Source: Loxodes magnus
Taxonomy: Eukaryota; Ciliophora; Karyorelictea; Loxodida; Loxodidae
NCBI GenBank assembly: GCA_946699065.1
Contig: CAMPDV010000210.1
Location: 248,001-312,000, forward strand
Direction: 5' to 3'
DNA: 64,000 nucleotides
Of the stretch, positions 1-11,265 are shown in pieces. Position numbers and translations under genes: made by a program. The notes beneath the pieces were generated by a model. The model was given only the letters and a program-made list of their open reading frames with translations. It did not search any database and was not told the DNA's origin. The first letter of the stretch is position 1. Every line of letters starts with the position of its first letter.

Positions 1-147
1 TGTGAAGTACCTTTTGAAATAATAAGAACAAGAAATCAAAGAAACTTAGAAGACCTTAGCGAAGATAATTTCATTAGTCCAAGAATGATGAGAAGTGTTG
101 CTGATAAAACTACTTATTTAAAACGGTGTCCAGATTGGCACTGTTGA
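1..147 (+). CDS. 3' end of an ORF, probably of a LINE-like element (partial)
   Basis: Frame 1 is open from the window edge and reads 48 residues ending in RCPDWHC before TGA at 145-147. It has no in-frame TAA or TAG, has a basic/acidic helical start and a Cys-rich tail. The hairpin found at LINE 3' ends begins 32 bases after the stop, so this is most likely the C terminus of a retrotransposon ORF. The family cannot be named from this length. Confidence 0.45.
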   Translation, partial: CEVPFEIIRTRNQRNLEDLSEDNFISPRMMRSVADKTTYLKRCPDWHC

Positions 148-179
148 ACATTTTAATTTAATTTCATATTAATAATGAA

Positions 180-230
180 AGAGCTACATGACAAAGAAGT
201 GTTACTCGCTCTATAATCATATTTATTTAT
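180..230 (+). repeat. LINE 3'-terminal hairpin, copy 1
   Basis: AGAGC at 180 pairs with GCTCT at 208-212. It is followed by ATAATC and an ATTTATTTAT tail. It is a divergent member of the eight-copy hairpin family in this window and lies just after an ORF end. Confidence 0.7.
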
Positions 231-859
231 AATCTATATTATATAAATTGGATAATTAAATAAATCAACTTAATAAAAAGCTATTGAATGAAGATTCTGA
301 TTTAAATCCAATATTTCATTTTATTAAAGTTTATTAATGTCATGCCTCTTTCTCATCGATTAATGGAACTCTCTTATTGAAATTTATTCCCTAGAAGCTG
401 CAAACAAAAAACTGTAACATTCATTCTAAGATTTAAATTAACGAATCAATTCTCTAATTTATACTATATAATAACTAAAAAATGAAAGACAGTATTAAAA
501 ATGGAAATTAGCGCCAAGACTTCAATGTCTCGATTTAGATAAGAACTGGAAGGAACGGAATAAAAAATAATAGAAATTAATAAACCAAATAATTCCGCAA
601 AAATTCTTTCCCTAACGAGATTATAATAATCTTATGGTAAAAAAATAACTGAACTAAAAAAATTTTGTAAGCGGAAAATATTCTAAAATATTAAAAAGGC
701 CTAAAATGTCTGAAAATAGGACAAGGTACAAAGGACTAAAAAAATTGCTTCTACTGTTAAAAGAATGGACATAAATTAAGAAGATGTAAGTGTTTTCAGA
801 AGAAGCAAGAACTAATAATCCAAAAACTATACTAAATTATATTACTCTCCAGAAAAAAG
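231..859. other. AT-rich stretch without a recognisable gene
   Basis: Mixed AT-rich sequence with short purine-rich patches. No motif, RNA gene or repeat could be supported. Possibly decayed retrotransposon DNA, judging by its neighbours. Confidence 0.4.
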
Positions 860-1110
860 CTCTAACAAAAGTCATAATGTGGAGACTAATTACTATTAGA
901 CATAGTAAAAGCTTAAAAAGAAGAAAAATATAAATTTTTTAGCTGAAGTGAGATTGGAGATAGTTCCTATGGTAAAGAAGAGTTAAATTTGTTCTAGATG
1001 CTATATAATAGAAGAAGTTTGTCTTGATGAAGATTGGAATGATCCTATGATCTTTAAAAAAATTCGTAAATTAACCAGTGATAAGCCTATAATGGTGATA
1101 TCACTTTAAT
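860..1110 (+). pseudogene. Possible ORF C-terminal remnant with a CxxC pair
   Basis: One frame reads a basic stretch, then ICSRCYIIEEV and an acidic segment with DEDWNDP, then a K/R-rich end (about 65 residues). Composition is protein-like and drops to plain AT sequence after 1110. No family recognised; start and stop are not visible. Confidence 0.3.
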
Positions 1111-2190
1111 AAATCATATTATTTTTTGTTATGTTATAGAATTTTATTTATATGCTAAAAATTTTGACTTATATTATATATTATCCATACTATTTAAATT
1201 TAATTTTCCATTAATAAAAATGTTTGCAACTACCAATTATAGCGAGAATAGGATCTCGGGTTTCTCCAGATTTTCCTTCATATCCAATCCAGCCTAGTTT
1301 TATGGCCTCTTTCTAGATTTTGTAACTATCTCCATTGGAGCTGCAATATATTCAATTCAATCTTTCCTTTTTTATGTTTTTCTAGAGAAAAGAAGTTCTT
1401 TTGCTCTTATAATTATTTTATCTAATCTTTTTTAATAAGAAGAAGATCTCAATATCTGTTTATAAATTTGATTTTTCCTTAGAATTTCTATTATTTAGTA
1501 ATATTTGAGTTATACTTCATTAATAGTTCGAATGATTATTTTATTCCCTATTGGTATCTAGATTGTTCTATTTATATACTAACTAAAAATGTATTCCAAT
1601 TTTTTAAAAAAGGTTATATACAGAAGGCAAAAATAAGAAAACTAAGAATGGTAAGATTTTCATTCAATTTTAGTAAATCTAACATTAAAAAAAGCAGCAC
1701 AATCAAGCTTGATTTTGGTAAAAGTCTATGATTTAAAAAAGATAAAAATAGTAATGGTCTAAAACTAGAATTAGCTTAACTTATTCTAATCTACAGATCG
1801 ATATAATAAGAGCTAATTCAAACTTTTGTTCATAATATTAAACTTATAGTATTTAAATTTCTTTAAGGCTAAGTCTGAACATCTTTTTTGTACTTGTAGT
1901 TTTATAATTTGAATGTCAAGCAAAAGTTAACTAAATTAAAAAATTAAATAGCACTACATTAGATAATGAATTACGATAGTAAACCTTAAGTGTGTTAGTT
2001 TATATAATGTTCTAATAGTAAGTTAGTGAGTTATGAAAAAAGTGATAAAAATAAGCTTAGAGAGAGTTTAATTTACTTAAATAAATGTTTGCTTCGTTTT
2101 TCTTTAGTAAGCTATTTTTCATTAATTCCATCGGAATATTTTATTAGAATAATCTTCTTTAGATAATTGGATGCTTTTATCGATTACATA
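1111..2190. other. AT-rich stretch without a recognisable gene
   Basis: No motif or repeat that I can support. It precedes the conserved ORF1 start at 2196, so part may be the 5' untranslated region of that element. Confidence 0.4.
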
Positions 2191-2195
2191 AAAAA

Positions 2196-2790
2196 ATGGC
2201 TTCTAAGAAATAATCAACCTCTCTTAAATAATATCTTAAAAATAGGAATAATAACACACTCAGACGAATAATAGCTTTAGTAATAAGAATAGCATTAATC
2301 TTAAGAGCTGTTTGCGAAATTTGGTGTACCAAAGTAAAGCAAATCTTTAATAAGAACTAAATAATAAAAATTAAAGATGAAAAAATAGAATAAATACTAG
2401 ATCAAATGAAAGAAGAATTAAACCTTTAATTTTCATCCATAATGAGACTATAAATAAGAGCTAATTCAAAAGTCTAATTTTAAATTAAAAAACTGTAGGA
2501 AAAGCAGACGTTATAATAGGAAATTATTTAAGAATCTAGGAATAATAAGGATGTGTGTCAATGGACTAGAACAAAACGAAGTGTAATAATATATAAGAAG
2601 AAAAATTCGTTACCACATATGTTAAAAGCAACATAATTACAAAGATGCTGAAAAAACCCAGAAATTTATAGCAAAAATAAGAAGGCCAATTTGAAGGATT
2701 TATTTAAAATTTGACCAACAAAAACTGGACTAATTAATAAGAAAATATTCTACAAAAGGGGTTAAAAATAGCCTAAAAATAGTTTATTTC
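2196..2790 (+). pseudogene. LINE ORF1 remnant (MASKKQ start, coiled coil, decayed zinc knuckle)
   Basis: Starts MASKKQ, and the same bases open the ORF1 at 7260, so this is a shared element start. A Q/K-rich coiled-coil stretch follows near 2340-2440, but two frames must be combined to follow it. Around 2600-2645 a decayed CCHC knuckle can be aligned: RYHIC, then H, with the first and last Cys lost. Frame breaks and lost ligands make it a pseudogene. It lies directly upstream of the RT remnant in the same direction, the expected ORF1-ORF2 order. Confidence 0.55.
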
Positions 2791-2799
2791 AAAAACTTG

Positions 2800-4660
2800 A
2801 TTACACTTAATAGACTAGGATTTCAAAAAGTATGGCGGATTAACGAAGTCCTTAGTTACCCTCTTTTTTGGAGAGAACATATTCAAGATTTAGTATTTTC
2901 AAGGCCCTCTTCCAAAACTATAAGCTTAATTTTACTTTCTTTTATCTTTATCATTTTTGCATGAATAATAGTGACAGAAAAACAGCTTCAGTTTTATATT
3001 ATCCTACTAGTTAATATTTTTAATTTTCTCTTAATTGAATTTGCTTGACAACTCAAAAAAAAAGTTAAACATGCAAATCCATTAAAATTTGTCAAAAGAC
3101 ATGAGTTAATTATTTTTATGACTATATTGTTTTACTATAAACTTTAACTCATTTGATAAAAGTAAAATCTTAAACGAGTTTTATTTCATTTTTTAATTGA
3201 GTTTTAAAATTAGTTGATCTCTTAAATTTACAACAAAGATAAACATTTACTAGTTACACTTAGGGATATAGAAAAAATATTTGATTTATCAATCATTACT
3301 TATTATTTACACAAAGGCAAAGACTCAAAATACCATACTAATTAATTTCGACCTTCTAGTCTATCTATAGATAAGTTCAAGTTCGCTTCGTCATTGACAA
3401 TCAAATCTCACGACAAATAAACTATAGAAATGGAATTTTATAAGGAACGTCTTCAGGACCTATATTAGCAATTATCTTTTATGATATTGTTCTCAAATAA
3501 CTTGAAAAGCACGAATTAATGGGATTTTAAATTTAAAATTAATTTCATACTACAATGACTTGAGCAGACGATTTGATTTGCATATCTTCAGGAATTAAAA
3601 AAATGCAGAAATTAATCCTAAAAACAGATAAAATCCTTTAAACTATATTGATGACAAATAATCTATTAAAAACTGAATTTCTAAGAATTTAAAAAAATAA
3701 AAATTAGGAAATATAAGAAATAACTCTAACCCTAAAAAATGAAAAAATTTAGTAAAAGCAAGAGGTTACATGTTTAGGATATACTATAAACTAACTAAAC
3801 ACCACTACATCACATGTTAAGTTAATTTAAAACTAAAATAGAAAAACACAACCCATTAACTTCAAAACCTTATTTAAATTATTTATATTACCAAAAGTTG
3901 AATACTGTTCCGAGATTATTCCTTTTTCTACCTAACGTGATATAATAAAATAAAAAAATAGAATAAAAATAGTTTAAAAATAAGCAATCAGAAAATTTTT
4001 GAACATAGCATAATGTAATGAAATGAACTACAATATATAGACTTTAACTGATTACCTTTTGAAGATATAGCTGCAAAAAGATGAAATATATAAGGAAATT
4101 ACTAAGAAATGATAGAGACAAAAATAATTTAACAGAAAAGAAATATTACCAGAAATAACAAATTTTAAACTAAATAAATGAAATATACAAGAATCAAAAT
4201 CAATATATAAGCTAAGTTCTTAACAAATATTTTTCAAAAAGGAGCTTTAAGAAAGACATATAGACTAAGAAAAGATAAAGCGCATATGTGGTGATATGGA
4301 TACTTATCAACACATTTACATTTTTCCATAATATGTAAAAATAATTAAGGAATTTGAATAAAGAATTGAATTTTAAATAAAGAAAATGAATGAAAATATA
4401 ATTAAAAAAGATAGAATTATATTAAATAAATTTAATTTAAATCTGAGAGAAACTATTAAACAAATACTTTAATATAACTAAATATTAATTGGTTCTATAG
4501 CAAAAAACAATTACGAATCAAAACGAAAAATAGATAAATTAATAAAAATAATGTGAAAAATATAAAAATAGAATGAAAAGAAACACAATAATAGATAATA
4601 CTATAAGAAGAGGACATATAAAATTAAGCTGAGTTGAAGATAGTAAAACACTAAAAAAAG
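2800..4660 (+). pseudogene. LINE-like reverse transcriptase (ORF2) remnant
   Basis: Reverse transcriptase of a non-LTR retrotransposon. Visible in order: motif A near 3250-3290 (LRDIEKIFDLS for the usual LIDVEKAFDSI), motif B near 3430-3480 (LQGTSSGPILAIIFYDIV), and the catalytic box WADDLICIS with the aromatic residue written TGA at 3561-3563. The thumb region near 3860-3910 reads FKLFILPKVEYCSE, and a C-terminal remnant near 4275-4325 reads ICGDMDTYQHIY, matching the C-x-C...H motif of the minus-strand copy at 16.2 kb. Frame changes and lost Cys residues show decay. Confidence 0.8.
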
Positions 4661-5440
4661 TTTTTAGCAAACTTATATTTTCATAATTTAATTTAATTGA
4701 TCTCTTAGTATCTAAGTAGCTTAATCATTGTTATCCTTAATGAATTCTTTATGACCTTGCGTTAACACATAAAGTTTGATAAAGTCTAATGAAAACATTT
4801 CTATGTAAATTGAAGAAAAATAAGAAAAAGAGTTAGAAAATTTGTTTTAAAGAAGCCTTTACAGCCTTGCGCAAAAACAAAAGAGTCTTTAGTATAAAAG
4901 TTTCTTAATTCTTATCTTTTTACTTCATGTTAACTTTATATTTTAGTTCTTAAAATGCTACTACATAACTAAATATTAATTGATTACTTAATCATTAACG
5001 AAATTTAAAATATGAAACTAATTAATTTTTTAAAACTCAAATTTAGCTTAAATTATCTATAAAAATGTATTTTAATTATTCATGAAATTAAGTCTAATTA
5101 TAATGGAATTTCATGAATAGATTATGAAAGTAAAATTTATCTAGTTTAGTCTCTCTTCCATTTACTAGAAAATGCGAAATCTTCACGAAAAAAATAAAAT
5201 TAAGTAAATTCTTTTTTTAGTTGCAATTTTATTTAATTTTATATCACTAAACATGAATCATACAATCTACTCTTTCATTTTTTTATATTGTTAGAGATTT
5301 CAATTTAAGTCCCTCTATTTTATAGTCTTATTAAAATTAAGCCTTAAATGGGTTTTATATTTTTCAGGTATTTCTAAAATTATTCATTTTATTAACGAAA
5401 TAGTTACACTATTTTATTATTATATAATTTAATTTAAATA
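4661..5440. other. AT-rich stretch, nothing recognised
   Basis: No protein-like frame, motif, tRNA or repeat that I can support. GC content is very low. Confidence 0.4.
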
Positions 5441-5441
5441 G

Positions 5442-5737
5442 GGTGGAAAACCCTCTCCTTCGGATACTGCTCGAAGGCCTAGTAAGGCAACAAAAAAATG
5501 AGTGCAGATGTAGAATAAATCGGAAGAAGAGAAACCAATAACAAGAGAAGGAAGATGCGACAAGCTGGAGCACTCCGAATGCCAGGAGGAAACTTTCTTC
5601 ATCATAGATCGGGGAAATGTACCCGTAATCGCGTATTGCATTCTATGCTTTGGAAGGAAAAATTACAGAGACGTACTGCAGGAGGAGGAAGCAAGGAAAG
5701 AGAGAAAAGAGAAACTTATAAAAAAAAGTTTCGGCAT
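5442..5737 (+). CDS. C-terminal ORF fragment with Cys/His cluster, at a LINE 3' end
   Basis: One frame reads GGKPSPSDTARRPSK, then GRCDKLEHSECQEETFF, then YCILCFG and a charged E/K-rich tail ending SFGMK. The C-x5-H-x2-C and C-x2-C pattern suggests a zinc site. The locally high GC content and the hairpin starting at 5756 indicate the 3' end of a retrotransposon ORF. The other two frames are also free of TGA for some distance, so the frame choice rests on composition. Confidence 0.4.
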
Positions 5738-5755
5738 GAAATAAAATTAATTTAA

Positions 5756-5815
5756 AGAGCTGCGCACCAACGAGAGTGCTACGCGCTCTATAATCGAATT
5801 TATTTATTTATTATT
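5756..5815 (+). repeat. LINE 3'-terminal hairpin, copy 2 (best preserved)
   Basis: AGAGC (5756-5760) pairs with GCTCT (5785-5789), GCG pairs with CGC and CAC with GTG inside. The loop is CAACGAGA. It is followed by ATAATC and three to four ATTT units. Confidence 0.85.
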
Positions 5816-5989
5816 TATATCAATTCAAAATTTTTATGTTCGACTATTCTTAAAAATATAAATAAAAAGTATCAACTTTCCTATCCTCAGCTAAGAGAAT
5901 TTATTAGACCAATATATATTAAAATATTAACTTTTGATATCTTGATTTATATAACTTATAACCTTTAAAAGTTATTTAAGATATTGAAA

Positions 5990-6700
5990 AAGAAACTCAG
6001 AATAGTCATAGAAATTTAAATCATTTAAATTTGATGGGATTTCAGGAAATTAAATAAGTAATTTAGAGATTAGGGTGATCTAATAAATCATTGATGCCAT
6101 CCTCAAGCAATATAAGAAAATACTAAGAAAATAGCAACTTTGATTGATGTGGAGAAAATGTTTAGTTCCATAGAAAAATCATCGCTATTTGAATAACTAA
6201 TAAGAGTTAAGCTAGCATTAAGTTTCATAATTGAATTAGAATCTTTCTACAGTACTATAAGCTAATTTTTTTAATAAAATTAGAAAAGAAAACATTCATT
6301 TTCCTTAATCAAATACTGGTATTTTATTAGGAAATAATTGGAAAAGGATACCTATATAATGATATTGCTTAAGAGATATCAGCGATTATAATATTGAAAT
6401 AGATAGTTAAGAACACGACTAAAGCATAAAGAATTTTAACAGATAAGTAAAGACAAAAGTTCAGATTTTAGAGATATAATAGAAAGCCAACTGGAAAATA
6501 TTACTCACTAATTTCAAAATATCTGAAATTTTCTTATATTATAGATACGACATTTAATAAGCAATTTAGAAGACAAATTATTAGTATATATAAAATAAAG
6601 ACACAATCTTAAGCTTTGTAAAAATCTCAAGGATAGTAATTATTCTGTTAAGAATATTTTTAAATTTAAAGAGAATTTAAAATTTTAAACATATTAAGAC
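5990..6700 (+). pseudogene. Reverse transcriptase remnant (fragment)
   Basis: Around 6130-6200 the translation reads IATLIDVEKMFSSIEKSSLF, which is RT motif A plus the following helix. It is nearly the same as the minus-strand RT at 17.5 kb, where the same block reads IATLIDVEKMFDSIERRLLF. The stretch EQLIRVKLALSFIIELESFY follows. Downstream motifs B and C are not recognisable, so this is a decayed fragment. Confidence 0.7.
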
Positions 6701-7259
6701 GTGCAATTTCTAAATAATCATAAGGAAATGGCTAAAGCAAAAGGGGTGCGAAATTATGATTTAAGGTGGCTCGTATCGTACGAAAAAATTTAAAATTACT
6801 AATTCCCAAGCTATAAATTATAATTATAGATTTACAAATAAAAACTTCAAAAAATGTTACATGATAAATAAGAGAATTTTCATAGAAAAGCTGACTAGGA
6901 AGATATTGATAAGAACAGTTGAGAAAAGAAGAGTACCGTGATGTACATTTCAAAATTAATTTCTTTAATTTGAAGAAATCATTTTAGCATTTAAAGATGC
7001 CAATAAATCTTTTTGGCTACAACTAAGTATTTTAATTTTTAATTGTTTTAAAGTTAAAAAATTTCCGATTAGAAAAAGTCCTTTTTCGTATCTTTTCTTT
7101 AAATATTTTAATTTTAATTAAAGATAAATAATAACTTAAAAAAGAAAAATAGAAAATTAATAGTTTTATTTTATAGGGAAATAATAAGCTACTAAGTATA
7201 GAACTATAAACTAGCAATAAATATTAATTATTTCTCTTATTATTATTATATTATATAAA
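6701..7259. other. AT-rich stretch upstream of ORF1
   Basis: No supported gene. Ends at the conserved ATGGCTTCTAAGAAATAA start of an ORF1, so it probably contains the 5' leader of that element. Confidence 0.4.
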
Positions 7260-7742
7260 ATGGCTTCTAAGAAATAACAGAACTTTGAACAAAATATTTA
7301 AACAGGAAAATTCTCAAAAAAATAAAAAAACGAAATAATTAGAATGAGTGAAAGTGAGAAATATGATTGATATGACGAACATTAACCACTTGGAAATCCA
7401 GAACTAAGAAAACTTCCGACACAAACTCAAATAGAAATATTATCTAAGTCATTAAAAGAGTTTATGTTTAAAAATAGATACCTTACTGATAAAGTAGAAA
7501 AATTAGAAAAATTAATAACGTCTTTACTTGAGAAACAATATTAATAATCATAAGAAATAGAAAACATACTGGAACAAAGAATTCTTTAAATTTAATAATA
7601 AATTCAGGTAACGCTATTTTCGTTTTAACTGAATTAATCAGATCCTATGGAAATAGAAAATGAAGCCTCAAATTAAAATAAACAGTAAACATTAATTTAA
7701 AATAACTAGTAAATTTAAATTAAATAAATGTTACAGGGAAAA

Positions 7743-8027
7743 ATGGTTGAAGGTTTCAAGTCAGGCTTCTATACCACCTCTTCCTAAGCCAAAAAGGAAG
7801 GGAGGAAGCAAGAAGCCAACTCTTAATAATCTTAACAATCTTCTCTATCGCAACCTTAACCAACACTGAATTAACAACTTGGAATCTAACAAAACGAACG
7901 AAAGCCAACTTTGAAGAATATACACACGGAAACTCCAACCTCAAGCGAGAAACCGAGGAAACCGAGGAAATCGAGGAAGTCTGTTCTCCACCAGAAATAT
8001 CAGAATTCAACCCTTCTGGCCAGATGA
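7743..8027 (+). CDS. ORF-A of the small retroelement: Gln/Ser-rich protein
   Basis: 94 residues from ATG 7743 to TGA 8025-8027. Begins MVEGFKSGFYTTSSQAKK and continues Q/S/P-rich, then basic. The copy at 53618 gives 88 residues with the same start and stop; the length difference is six whole codons, which supports coding. The stop overlaps the next start as ATGA. Function unknown; a disordered RNA-binding or multimerisation segment is an inference. Confidence 0.6.
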
Positions 8028-8690
8028 GCATGAAGTAGCTCATCAAAGTGGTACTGAACCTCCAGGAAGATATCAAGAGATTGAAGAAGGACAATGATAT
8101 GCTGATGGCAAAGCTAGACCTAGCAGAAGGAATTGAGTCAAGACTTATGACCTAGGAAGGAGATCTTAACGTCTTTTGGAATATCTCACAAAGTCAGACT
8201 AACGAATCCTAAAATTAGCTTTAGAAAAAGACTGAACTGGATAACAGACTCGGAAAAGTAGAAGAGAAATTGTAAACTTTTAAGAAAGAGTAAGCGAAAC
8301 TGGAGCTATACAAAAGGAAATCGAAGCCTAGAAAGAGCAAACAAATCAAGGAAAATAATTCAAAATAAAAAAGAAATGTTTCTGCTGTGGAAGTCTATGA
8401 CATTTTTATCGGAAGTGTTAGAACTTCTAATAGAAATAAAGAAACTATTGAATAAAGAAGAAAAAAGAAGAAGCAAGAATGAAAGAATATATTGCAACCC
8501 GAATGGTTCAATATACAAGATCAAGATGGAACCATATCAAGTAAAAGGAAGGAAATCTGGAGAAACCCGAGTTCCCAATCTCGCTAAAATTGGACGTTCC
8601 AAACATTTATATTTAACAGCAGGGAGCATGAACTGCTGTCCTCCTGACGAGGTTGGAAATCCCTAAAACGGAAAACTCAAAATTAATATT
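8024..8690 (+). pseudogene. ORF-B of the small retroelement: coiled coil plus CCHC knuckle
   Basis: Starts MSMKQLIKVVLNLQEDIKR at 8024. A coiled coil spans about the first 80 residues. Compared with the copy at 53881 one base is missing near 8290, and another near 8485, so this copy is frameshifted. The zinc knuckle at 8377-8418 reads CFCCGSLWHFYRKC (CX2CX4HX4C) with Trp written TGA. Downstream the frame YCNPNGSIYKIKM is the C-terminal motif also seen as ITENGVY in other ORF1 copies. Probably an RNA-binding Gag-like protein. Confidence 0.75.
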
Positions 8691-9060
8691 ACTATTATAA
8701 ATGTTACAGGAATAATATACTAAAAGAAGAATAAAATGTTACGTGTGCAATAAATAACACTAAGGAAAATACTGTTACTAACTTAGCGAAATTTAAAGGA
8801 AGAATAAATGAGATATTTTTAAAAAACTACTTAGGATATATCCAACATAAAGCGGAAAAATTTATAGAAAAAAATTCTTTAATTAAAATCTTAATCCTTG
8901 GAGAAATAATTAGGAACTCCACATGCAAGACTATAACTATTCAGAATATTAAAGAATGGCTCACTAACGAAGTGTTATACCGCCATACTAAGCCTATTAG
9001 GAATTCATGACAAACTAATGGAGAAAAGCTGATAGAATAGGTCAGATGGCTGACTACTAA

Positions 9061-10879
9061 GGCTTAACAAAGCTTTTTAACTTTTTTTGAATCATAATTA
9101 ACATTTATAATTATTTCAAAAATAAAAAATACTATAAATTAAAAATATTGAACTTTAAATATTTTACATATGAACAAAGTTCTAATCTTTAATATATAAA
9201 ATTCAAAAAAAAAATTTAAAAGTCAGCAAAACTTAATTGCTATATAAATAGTATTATTTATATGATTAAGAAATTAAATTACCAAATTTAAAGATTTAGA
9301 ATAATTTAATTTCAAGGTTCTATTATAAGTTTTGATCAAGCACTTATAAGTCAAATTTATATAAAAATATAACTAAATTTTGAATTTATAATTATTAAAA
9401 AATAATTAGTTATATTGTAAAATAGATGCATCTATAGGTATTTGCAAATTTTAATGACTAATTATGTTTTATTTATTACTACTATCTTACAAATTAGATT
9501 TATATTATTTATTAATTAAAAAAAATAGAGTAGATTAACTTTAATTTAGATAGCAAAATTATTTATTTTACTTTTTAAATTAAAATGTTTAATGATTTTA
9601 AGTAGATATTTAGCATTATTTTATTTACTTTTTAGAGTTTTTTTTTTAGTTTGATTGCTTTAATAAATTAAAATTTTTAAATCTTAGTCTGTTTTAATAC
9701 AATAACCAAGAATCACTTAAGAATACTTCTTTCTTTTCTTCTTTATACATTTTATTTGTTTTAAGAATATTAAGTCTTGAAAATTTCTGGATGTTGTCAC
9801 TTGATAAAATTCCCTAAATTTCAGAAAAGTTCTAAAATAACTCCAGCAAATATTTCCATATATTTAAGTTAGCTTAATTATATTTTTATTTATTTATAAT
9901 GATATTATAAAATAATGGAGAAGTTAATAAACCTTATTAGAAATTACAGAACTTTAATTGCTAATTAATTCAATAATCTAAAACAATCAATTTAACATTG
10001 GAGTATAGTTATGTTATTAATAATCTACCTATTCTAAGAATCCTATTTATTAGATAGCATAGTTTTTCATTAAAAATCAAATCAATTTCTTTTTTTATAT
10101 TTTTTATTTTATTACTAGAATTTAAAATTATTCCTATAAATAATGCTTTTTTCCCTTATTTTTGTCTATAGCCTTTAAAATTTTTATATTTATCTAACAA
10201 AAAGTATTTTATATTATTTCTGTAAAAATCGTTTATTTGAAAAAGATATTTTGATACTATTCATATAAATATAGTTTTTTTCTCAAATTGGGATTCTTTT
10301 ATACCCCACTAATTTTTACTCTTTTTCTGCAATAAAATTATAAATTAAAATAACCTTAATTTAATCTTTTTTGGATTTGAATATCTTATAGTCACTGATA
10401 GTTGTAATTTAAAGCAATTAAATATTTTTTATTTTTCAAAATTTAACACATTTTTAACTAATAAAGCTTAAGCAATGTCTAAATTGTTTTTAATGTCAGA
10501 AGCATAGATATTGGTTCTGTTATTTTTACCAAATTATTTTAGAAGTAAATTAAAATAAGTTTATACTTTAAAAAAAAGTTGCTAAATCCATTTTTCTGAT
10601 TGTTATATTTTAAATATCTTTAAGTTCGAGCTATTTAGGTATATTTATGTGCTAAACGTAAATAATAATGGATGAATTTTTAAGTTCTTTAACCAAATTT
10701 TTATAACTAAATCTTAGTTATGCTGATAATTAGAAGCATTATTTCTTTTACATTTTACCAAAGTGTTAGCATTTACTTACTTAATATATGTATTTTTTAA
10801 ATAAACTTACAAATTTAAATTTATATTTCGATTCTTAAATAAAGTGATATTTAAGCATTTCTTTAATTTAAGGTTATTT
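9061..10879. other. T-rich AT stretch, no gene supported
   Basis: Long T- and A-rich sequence without motif, repeat array or RNA gene that I can identify. Confidence 0.4.
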
Positions 10880-11265
10880 TTTATTCTTATAATTTAACAA
10901 GTATAAACATTAAGGAATTTGGTTTTATTTATTTTGATCTATAAAATTAAGTTTGAAGCTATTAATTTTCTCAGCTTATTCTTTCATTTTTTACTTTTTA
11001 TTAATCTCATTTCTCTCTTTTATTAGAGTCGCTTTTCTTTCATTAACCTTCTGGAAGTAAAACTTAAAATTTTCGATGATTTTTGAGAAATCAATTTTTT
11101 GGAAACTTTTTCCAGATTTAAAAATGTAGGGATTCAATTAAGATATGGAACAGTTGAGTTTAAGATTTCAAAAGTTGTAAAAACTTGAAGAAATGACTTC
11201 TTAAATTATCGTCTCTAAGTTAAGGTATTATACAAGATAGTTTACTCTTATCATATTGTAATATT
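10880..11265 (-). CDS. Coding-like block, Lys/Glu-rich helix (partial)
   Basis: On the minus strand one frame reads SISQLNPYIFKSGKSFQK, then DFSKIIENFKFYFQKVNERK, then a charged helix KERNEINKKQKMKEQAEK. This is coiled-coil-like, with TAA as Gln. Composition on both sides returns to plain AT sequence. Could be an ORF1 coil or an exon of a host gene. No start, stop or family is visible. Confidence 0.4.

Larger units (their letters stand above)
7739..8710 (+). mobile_element. ORF1-only retroelement, short form, with 14-bp target duplication
   Basis: Flanked by direct repeats ATAAATGTTACAGG at about 7725-7738 and 8697-8710. It starts within about ten bases of the same internal point as the related element at 53608, so the 5' end is defined and not a random truncation. 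It carries ORF-A, ORF-B with a CCHC knuckle, and a 3' tail of short A/T repeats. It has no RT and no hairpin at its 3' end. It sits in the ORF1 of another element. Confidence 0.85.
7260..8990 (+). pseudogene. LINE ORF1 with zinc knuckle, split by a nested retroelement
   Basis: Starts MASKKQ at 7260 and reads an acidic N-terminal part, then a coiled coil (KVEKLEKLITSLLEKQ region, near residues 75-110), then a Q/N-rich linker. At 7738 it is interrupted by an insertion. After the insertion and one copy of its target duplication are removed, the frame continues without a break at 8711 into KCYVCNKQHQGKYC (Cys codon 8737 to Cys codon 8775), a CX2CX3HX4C knuckle. In-frame TAA codons encode Gln, including one inside the knuckle. 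The C-terminal part reads IQNIKEWLTNEVLYRH near 8930-8980 in a shifted frame. Confidence 0.75.

Noticed and set aside
8950..8985. A ninth terminal hairpin (CACTAACGAAGTG near 8965)
   Set aside because: Resembles the hairpin loop, but lies within a frame that reads as ORF1 C terminus and lacks the ATAATC tail.
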